Positions 56,791 through 64,000 of a DNA stretch of 64,000 bases are shown here, piece after piece. A program made the translations under genes and the position numbers. The notes under the pieces are model-generated. The model did not search any database. It was given only the letters and a program-made list of their open reading frames with translations, and was not told the origin of the DNA. The number at the start of each line of letters is the position of its first letter. Positions within the stretch are counted from its first letter, which is position 1. Source of the DNA: Escarpia spicata (Eukaryota; Annelida; Polychaeta; Sabellida; Siboglinidae); assembly GCA_963995525.1 (NCBI GenBank), contig OZ023216.1, forward strand, positions 41,326,346 through 41,390,345, written 5' to 3'.

Positions 56791-57802
56791 CTTTATCCTC
56801 GGAGTGTCTCGGGCTGAAATTTGGCCCAACCGTACCTGCCTTTGTTGTAACAATTTTCATTTCCATCATGTGCAACCGACATACGAACATTTGGTATCTA
56901 TGGAAAGATTTGTCGAGATCATGTATGTTTATTCATGAGTAGATTCAATGACAGCTACTCACAATTTAGCTTACAAAGCATGTGACGCGGTTGATACCCA
57001 CATTTTGGTGTTTTAGTACATCCTGCGTACATCCTGTAAATTTACGCATCCATTCATACAGTCTAGACCCCTGGACATATAGTATCGATGAAAACTCTGT
57101 CATTGGCTGATCTGCCAAAAATGACATCATTCAGTGAATCAGAACCATGGTTTCAAATGTAGCATCATCAGTCCTCCAAAGCGAAAGTTGAAAACAAAAT
57201 GGCGGAGCAGTGTTCAGCAACTTATCTACTTCGAAAGTTTATTCGGATTATCTCAAGTTTCTGCATCAATATTTTTATAAAATGCCTGACAGTATTCATA
57301 AATAAGGTTATTATACTAGTTCAGATAGTTAGAACGACTTTGGTTTTTTTTTATGTGAAAATTCAACAAATTAGCATCGCAATGTTTCTCCCGGCGAGCA
57401 TGTGGTTTGCAATGGTAACAAGTGCGGCAATGATCGTTATGCTTGAATTGACCTATTTTATGTCGGAAAAAATCTTTAAAATAAAAGTTCTCAATGGATT
57501 TGTTTCATTTTGTGTTATTTGGCAGCTAACTTATATATGGTTACATTGGTCTTATTGGATGTAGTAATTATCTGGCAGCACAATGAAATGTTTGATTTTG
57601 AAATATTTTTGGATGAAGTTCAGATAGTAATATCCCCATGATTTTAGTATGTGATATAGTTAGTATAATTTTATTACAACAAAGCATTCCTTTAGCAATA
57701 AAATGATACCTCATTCATATTTTTATAACAAATATTAGCAAAGTTATAATTTTTATAGGAACAGTATGCTACAGAGGATTTTCAGTGGTCACTTCTAGGG
57801 TT
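56791..57802. mobile_element. about 1-kb insertion inside the LINE
   Basis: The LINE reading 'HGF' / 'RSCLTNLLYFLEE' is interrupted by foreign DNA. GGGTT occurs at both borders (56786-56790 and 57798-57802) and may be a target-site duplication. No terminal inverted repeats, no A-tail and no recognised transposase. The insert contains a 121-codon open frame and near its end an ATGATACCTCATTCATATTT phrase similar to the repeats at 29.5 and 62.4 kb. Confidence 0.7.
57199..57564 (+). CDS. hypothetical small membrane protein ORF in the insertion
   Basis: 121 codons starting in a good context (AACAAAATGGCGG). The product begins MAEQCSATYLLRKFIRI, is rich in Ile, Phe, Val and Met, and has three to four hydrophobic segments (about residues 15-34, 38-53, 62-90 and 98-117). 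It ends WLHWSYWM. No family is recognised. AT-rich DNA often yields hydrophobic frames by chance, and there is no homologue in the window. The start context and full containment within the inserted segment are the only reasons to list it. Confidence 0.2.
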   Translation: MAEQCSATYLLRKFIRIISSFCINIFIKCLTVFINKVIILVQIVRTTLVFFYVKIQQISIAMFLPASMWFAMVTSAAMIVMLELTYFMSEKIFKIKVLNGFVSFCVIWQLTYIWLHWSYWM

Positions 57803-58916
57803 AAAGGTTAGGTCTTGTCTAACCAATCTCTTATATTTTTTGGAAGAAATTACAAAGTGGGTAGATGATGGGTCACCAGTGGATGTTGTCTACTGAGATT
57901 TTCAGAAACCATTTGATAAAGTGCCACATCAAAGATAGTTGCTTAAATTTAAGAACATGGTATAGGGGGTGATGTGATCAGTTGGATACAAACATGGTTG
58001 ACAGACAGAAGACAGAGAGTAATAGCAGAGGGGGAGATTTCAAACTGGAAACCAGTTTTGAGTGGAGTGCCACAGGGGTCGGTGTTGGGACCTATATTAT
58101 TATTGATATGTATAAATGATTTGGATGATGATATATCAAGCAAAGTACTGAAATTTGCAGACGATACAAAAATGGTCAGAAGAATTAAAACAGATGCAGA
58201 TAAACATACTTTACAAGATGGCCAAATTAGTCAAATGGTCTGAAAAATGGCAAATGTTAAATTTAGTTAGTAAATGCATTCACATAGGACATAGAAATAT
58301 GGACAAAGAATACACAATGGGGATACCATATTAGGTAAAACAGTAAAGGAAAAGGATTTAGGAGTGACAGTTTGTGCTAACATGAACATTTCAGAGCTAT
58401 GCTGCTTCAAAGGTTAACCAACTACTAGGGCTAACTAGAAGGAATATCATATATAAGGACAAACGGCTGATTGTACCACTGTACAAACCAAGTTAGACCT
58501 CATTTGGAATATTGCACACAAGCATGAGGGCCATATCGTAAGGACATAGATAAGCTAGAAAGAGTACAACGAAGATCTTAGTTATGAAAGAGTCAGAAAG
58601 ACGCCTATTAGAATGCGGATTGGCAACATTAGAGACTAGGAGACTAAGAGGAGACCACAATGTGGCATTAGTCAAACATCAATGTAGGTTGGATATGAGA
58701 AAGTACTCATTCTCTCAGAGGACAACAAATGACTGGAATAAATTATCTGATGATTGTGTTAATGCTAGCAGAGTGAATATGTTAAAACATAAAATTGACA
58801 GCTATCTGGGACGGCGGGCTATAGATAGTAGGAAAATTGTTGGACTTTTGATAAACCAAAGGTTTGCTTGTAGCATTGGGCTGCAATCTTGTTAAATCCC
58901 GCTAAATCTTGTTAAA
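57803..58916 (+). mobile_element. LINE, 3' half of split copy
   Basis: Resumes at the block just after the insertion and continues through SGVPQGSVLGPILLL and LKFADDTKMVRRIKTDADKH. Frameshifts follow, then ESERRLLECGLATLETRRLR and the terminal FSQRTTNDWNKLSDDCV. It ends in the same AAATCTTGTT tail (58883-58916) as the copy at 28.1-29.06 kb, which confirms one family. It lacks a block corresponding to residues 155-185 of that copy's frame, so there is also an internal deletion. Confidence 0.85.
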
Positions 58917-60288
58917 ATAAATCATCCATTTAAAGCGGTTAATTTTTGTCATAAATGTTCACATTTTATAAGGATCTTTTTCTGAGAAAAACATGGCCAA
59001 TGTACACAATAAAAAGGCAACTCATTTTCAACAATGCAATCAGAATGCAGCAAATGTTTGCATCATAGGTATTAAAATATGATACAGATCAATCTAAGAA
59101 TAACATTCTCTCATGAATGTATGTTCAACAAGTTAATCTGATTATAATTGCACATGTACTTCTGTATGATAAAACATGGTTATTTTACAGATATAGACAT
59201 AAAAGGTTAACCTATTTATCTGACCTATATATCAGGCAGAACCTCAAAATGAGGTGCAACAACAGATTTCATCTACTTTAATGTCTACACATAATTACTT
59301 TTTTGCTTCATAATGATGAATGTCTTTTTCATTTTAACAAAAATACTTCCACCCTGCTAAAGATTAATGTTTTGTAGAGTTATTGAGATAAGAAATAATT
59401 AAATGACCCACATCCAAAATGTAGTATTTGAATCTACCCAACCAAAACCTTGTTCTATGACCATTCATTATGACACTGTTACTCAACCAAGCCAGCCAGG
59501 CTATCATTATGCCAGTTTTCCGGCTATTACTTGTAAAAAATTGGACTAAGTGGCCCTGAAGTCTGGAAGATTGGTTAAGAGTCCTCCACCCAGCAGAACA
59601 AACATCTTTAAATTATTTAATGTAAATGTTCAAAGCATCCTACGTAATTAGTCTGCCAACAGCAATTACGTCAACAAACGTGACGACAGGATTCTTGGCA
59701 GTATTTGGCTGTACGTTTTCTTGTCTTTTTTTAAAAGGGTTAGACTGTGCTTAAATTTTGTTATGGATGTCAACATTAAATAAACAGTCATCTTGTCTTC
59801 ACTGTTGTTTCCTAGGGATCAACATCATAGATAATTCCCTTACTGTTGTCTTAAATAAGAATAGTTGACGTGTGCTTGACGGGTGATTACCGTCACCTAC
59901 ATATTCATACACTTCCATTCATGAACATTTCAGTTTGGATGCTGCATGCAATATATAATGCAATCGCCAAATGTGTTGACTTTCATGTTCAATTTTTTTA
60001 TAATGACCTTCATAAATCAAAACTTAAAGCAATATTTATTCAGAAATCACTAATGTGACAACCTGTTATCAGTATTGTTATAATATATACAGATGTGTGC
60101 AAATTTTTAGTTATTTAATATGTGTATAACACAAAATCGCAGTTCCATGATACTCAGTTAGATACACTACTTAGCCACGCATATTTGCCATTTATAAACT
60201 ATGTTCTTGTTCAGTTTTTGTAAACATGCAATGAAAAAAGCAAGATATCATAATATATATTTGCTCAGATTATATATTTCCATATAAG
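58917..60288. other. no gene seen
   Basis: AT-rich, with nothing recognised. Confidence 0.5.
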
Positions 60289-60289
60289 G

Positions 60290-60450
60290 AAGGTGGGGGC
60301 ATGGTAGTTGAATGGTAGAGTGCCAGATTATCGAACGAGAGGTTGGTGGATCAAGTCCAGCTACCGACCACCGTATCGGAACTTGGGCAATTCCGTTCAC
60401 CCCACTTTGTTTGTGCCTTGGAAGAAACATTACCCTGTGGAGAAATATTA
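60290..60450 (+). mobile_element. tRNA-derived SINE, second family
   Basis: Plus strand. The head GGGGGCATGGTAGTTGAATG continues with GTAGAGTGCC (A-box-like). About 40 bp later comes a B-box-like GGATCAAGTCC. It is followed by CTTGGGCAATTCCGTTCACC and then a body unlike family A. The ends of the head do not pair as a tRNA acceptor stem, so it is not a tRNA gene. Confidence 0.6.
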
Positions 60451-60719
60451 TATATAAACATCTAAAAGATGTCTTCTAAAATAAAAAAATTAGGTTGCAC
60501 GTGAAAGTCTAAATTACATACCAACTTTAAAGAAAACCTTGAGATATCTTTTAGACATGATACAGAAAGAAAGACGTCCAATAGACGTCATTTAACATCA
60601 TTCTAAGATATAATCTGGATGTATACATGAGAAATAGAGATGAACTTGCCAAATCAATTCATTGAACATAGACCCAGGGTCATCCAGGTTTTTATTTTTC
60701 CATGGGCGATTGTTTTTAG

Positions 60720-61010
60720 TGTCGTGTGCTAATTGATGAATCAGATTTGATCATAATGATGCATGTCATGTCACTAGCCTGCGATGGAGTTCTCATCAAA
60801 TCCTACTTTGCTATTCTGAAAATCAACAAATACTTCTTGTACGATGTTACTAAAATCAAGAAGATTGTATCTACATATGCTGGGGATCAACACTGGGGAC
60901 TGTGTATCGGAGACCACATTAATGTCGGTCCTGTCTTAATTTGGGACGGAAAAGAACCACTGAGGACGACAAGCACCCTGGCAGTGACCATGCTCAGTGC
61001 CAGGATATAA
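60720..61010 (+). CDS. possible terminal exon, unknown protein
   Basis: A plus-strand open segment that starts right after an acceptor-like GCGATTGTTTTTAG and ends at a TAA. The frame of about 97 codons contains GVLIKSYFAILKINKYFLYD, IVSTYAGDQHWGLCIGDHIN and VGPVLIWDGKEPLRTTS. Residue use is varied and protein-like for such AT-rich surroundings, and the GC content rises over the last 150 bp. No family is recognised. There is no upstream exon on the plus strand, and no ATG in good context opens it. It may be a lone 3' exon, a retroposed fragment or chance. Confidence 0.3.
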   Translation, partial: CRVLIDESDLIIMMHVMSLACDGVLIKSYFAILKINKYFLYDVTKIKKIVSTYAGDQHWGLCIGDHINVGPVLIWDGKEPLRTTSTLAVTMLSARI

Positions 61011-63040
61011 AGATCGGTTTGGCGATAATGTTCTGAAAAAGGCTGACTTGTTGAATGAGACCTCATAAGACCATTACATTGTAACCATAATAATACAGAC
61101 TAGTCAGTTAATAGAATGTTGCCGAGCGCTGGAAACAACTAGGAAAACGGGCCTAACGCGAATTGCACTTGGCCCGATAATACGGGTATTCAATGCGTAG
61201 CATGCGCATCAGATCGTTCTTAGCGGTTAGTGGACAAGTGCAAACTTATCCGAAAGGTGGCGCCACATTTTCCATGAAAAAAATTACCGTATTTTGGGAC
61301 CGGCAATTCTGTAACAAAACTAACAAATTACGTATATCTATATATTATTCAGTGTTTGATTCTGTAACAAATACGGAAGAATACGGAGGGTGAACAGGTC
61401 TGTCTGACCAGTGTAACTGTTGTGATCATGAAATGTCTCCTGCCACAGTGTCCCAGGCATATTCTGCATACAGGCCAACAATAACTGTCTAGCTCAGGCC
61501 CCATCAAGTTTTTTGATTTTGGGCGAAATACATTTCCTACAATCTCACTTTCTACGTCCGGTTCACTTTCCTCGAGAAATAATCCAAAACTAAGTACATG
61601 CAACCACAAACTCATACATTAAAAAACAATAGGCATTATATTAAAATTAACTCATTTCTCAAAATGACACTTTTCTAAGTTTGCTCCAATCTTAGCAATA
61701 AACAAAAAACTACTGAAGTTTTTTATATCACTTTTAAAATTCATTATATGTGCATTTCAAAAAGGTACAAAATTCCATTTTGCGATATTGCAACTTATCA
61801 GCCATTTTGCTGTTTCAGATCATGTGTCCACTACTCTCTTCAGAAATATTTTTAAACATAAAATATTGCTCTGTCTCTAAATGTTTCCACAGATATGACT
61901 CCGCTGCAGCGCGTGTGGCCCATCGAATAAACAAATCAACCCGATGACTGATATAACGACTGATATAACGCACAGTTATTTGATAATGGACCCTTGGTCA
62001 TAGATATACAGAGTTGAGAGGATCAGTGCCCTTGGCCACAGACAGGGCAATCATGTATGATGTCAAAACCAGACAGGGGGTATAATGATTGAGTATGTAC
62101 AAAGATCACCACCTCTCTAATGGGCAAAGCCAAAAAATGGCCCCATTAATTAGGGGCAGGAATGTTCAATAAATCACAGAAGTCTGCCTGGCTAATATGC
62201 GCCAGTATGGAAACAATCCGTCATCCCGCACATTTATTCCCGTTTCCCCCGCTGCTATTGTTTATGTAGATAGATTGATGACAACTGCCAGACTCCGGAC
62301 CAAGACCTTGGCCAGGATGATAAGTGACCTGCCGGAGCAAAGCAAAACCGGGAAATTGAGTTTAATACATTTCTGGATTCCACAGAACATAAGCTTTAAA
62401 ACGATACCTCATTTGTTGAAATATCTTCAGTATTTTTTTGATTTATTGCTAAATTTTAAGCAAACTTCAAAAAGCATCATTTTAAGAAACATAGGCATTT
62501 TTATTCATAGTCTATTGTTTTTAAATTTTTGGGTTCATAAATGTCTGTATCTTATTAATTTTTGATTATCTGTTGAGGAAAATAAACTGGACACTGGAAG
62601 ATCAGATTATAATGTATACGTTTCTGTCAATATCACAAAACTTATTAGACATGACCTGGACAGCAATTTTTGTTTCGCGCTTAAAATAGGCCTGTGACTT
62701 AATACACGGTTCACTAGGACAGGCCACATATATATAACAGTTTAGTCAATGCGTGAAGTATTGGTGATTTCCTGATCCTAATGCCGGCCACTTAGTGAAT
62801 ATAAACTACAAATCACATTACTGTTTGAAACATTAACACTTAGTATTGATGTGTGTCAATTGCTTTCAGTGTCCTCCAATATCACACCTAAAGGCCGAAT
62901 GAGGCATTGATCATATACACGATAAAATGTTAACCTCATCTATTTGTGTACAGTTGCTAAATGTCACAATGATGACATTGTGTCCCTACGTGTCACGGTG
63001 TCCAAATGTCAACTCTAGTGACCTTTAAATCTTCCCCAAG
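61011..63040. other. no gene; dispersed repeat at 62350-62660
   Basis: 62350-62660 is the partner of the repeat at 29450-29770. The rest is AT-rich, with nothing else recognised. Confidence 0.5.
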
Positions 63041-63049
63041 CTATCCAAA

Positions 63050-63630
63050 AGCTGCCCAAATGTCACTGACATCCAGATGAAACCTATGCTCAAATGTCAT
63101 TCAAATGCTATTTGTGCCCCAATGCCAACTGGCATCCAAATGTTATCTAAGCCCAAATGTTGTTGTCCAAATGTATTCTAATCCCAAATGTCATTAGGAT
63201 GGTGCCCATGCCCAAATGTCATCCACACCCAAATGCTGCCTATGCCCAACTATTAGACTTTCAAATACTGCCCATGCCCAGATGTCATCCACATCCAAAT
63301 ACTACCCATGCCCAAATGTCATCCACATCCAAATGCTGCCCATGCCCAAATATCACCCACATTCAAATACTACCCATGCCCAAATGCCACCCACATCCAA
63401 ATACTACCCATGCCCAAATGCCACCCACATCCAAATGTTGCCCATGCTCAATTGCTGCCCATGCCCTACTGTCATCCACATCCAAATGCTGCCCATGCCC
63501 AACTGTCATCCACATCCAAATGCTGCCCATGCCCAACTGTCATCCACATCCAAATGCTGCCCATGCCCAACTGTCATCCACATCCAAATGCTGCCCATGC
63601 CCAACTGTCATCCACATCCAAATGCTACTC
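63050..63630. repeat. minisatellite, 34-bp unit, degenerate on its left side
   Basis: Units share CATCCACATCCAAATGCTGC then CCATGCCCAACTGT. On the right (63420-63625) they are regular. To the left they become irregular, with AAATGTCATCCA and AAATACTACCCA variants. Because 34 is not a multiple of three, the same peptide words (SKCCPCPTVIHIQMLPMPNC) cycle through all three frames. They are not genes. Confidence 0.92.
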
Positions 63631-63631
63631 A

Positions 63632-63993
63632 CAGGGCTTGACGTTAAGGTTTTTGGTCACTTGCTCACCGGGCAAGTGACCCTGACATTCTACTTGCCCG
63701 ACTTGAATTTCCACTTGCCCTCAAGTCATTAATGGAATTGATTCAACTTATCAGTTAGTTATTACCATGCATTTTAAACAGATAAAATAAATATGTAATT
63801 CTGTGGTAGCACCATATATGGTCAACAGTGAGAATGAGTTGTCTTAAGTATCTGACAAACTTAACAGTTTCTGTATGGTTTACAAACACTGCCCCCATGC
63901 CTTACCACATGTTTGCCTTGCGTTGCAACCAGTTTGCCCAACCGGGTGTTTTACTTGCCCAGGGCAATTAGGCAACCGTTAATGTCATGCCCT
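63632..63993. mobile_element. hAT-like MITE at the window edge
   Basis: Left end CAGGGCTTGACGTTAAGG; right end CCGTTAATGTCATGCCC, its imperfect inverse (AGGGCTTGACGTTAA against AGGGCATGACATTAA, 13 of 15). Flanks carry TACTCA on both sides (63626-63631 and 63994-63999), a plausible target duplication. The interior has TACTTGCCCG and ACTTGCCC phrases. No coding capacity. It inserted at the end of the 34-bp array. Confidence 0.5.
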
Positions 63994-64000
63994 TACTCAT

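Noticed and set aside
60290..60365. tRNA gene on the plus strand
   Set aside because: A- and B-box-like sequences are present but the ends do not pair as an acceptor stem, and a SINE body follows.
63157..63732. Cys/Pro/His-rich frames of 191, 141 and 123 codons that look like a zinc-binding protein
   Set aside because: The same peptide words appear in all three frames because the unit is 34 bp. The frames run on into a MITE.

Overview
The window is eukaryotic nuclear DNA from an intron-rich animal genome full of repeats. It is AT-rich, with microsatellites, minisatellites, tRNA-derived SINEs, LINE fragments and DNA-transposon remnants. The repeat types fit a marine invertebrate, perhaps a mollusc or other lophotrochozoan, but no sequence here fixes the taxon. 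There are no rRNA genes, no functional tRNA genes, no CRISPR and no bacterial-style operons.

One host gene can be supported, on the minus strand, spread over most of the first 47 kb. Two exons of exactly 162 nt (36215-36054 and 24200-24039) each encode one RCC1-type beta-propeller repeat. Both are bounded by good splice sites and are phase 1 at both ends. Further probable exons chain onto them in compatible phase: 46693-46638, 44749-44676, 19480-19431 (acidic) and a large 860-nt exon at 3558-2699 encoding a polar, probably disordered tail. At least one exon between 19.4 and 3.6 kb is missing from the model, and the 5' part of the gene was not found. The orthologue cannot be named from this sequence.

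The introns hold the most striking DNA. These are a 27-bp array (20.37-22.08 kb), a 30-bp array (23.10-23.68 kb), a 39-bp array (33.67-35.51 kb) and a GGTAA-rich tract (35.62-36.05 kb) that runs up to a splice donor. The three large periods are multiples of three, so they create long open frames on both strands that are almost certainly not genes. All three arrays carry higher-order duplications (270, 150 and 117 bp).

Mobile-element layout: DIRS-type tyrosine recombinase remnant (6.2-6.9 kb); decayed PIF/Harbinger element with transposase and BESS-like accessory ORF (8.3-11.0 kb); 5'-truncated LINE (28.1-29.06 kb); the same LINE family again at 55.8-58.9 kb, split by a 1-kb insertion; a C-terminal fragment of a different LINE (53.8 kb); a SINE family with up to eight copies, all on the minus strand; a second SINE (60.3 kb); a pogo/Tc1-like MITE family with five copies; and a hAT-like MITE at the right edge. 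A perfect 48-bp inverted repeat with a 10-nt loop lies at 52201-52306 and is not explained by any of these. The rest is AT-rich DNA in which I see no gene.
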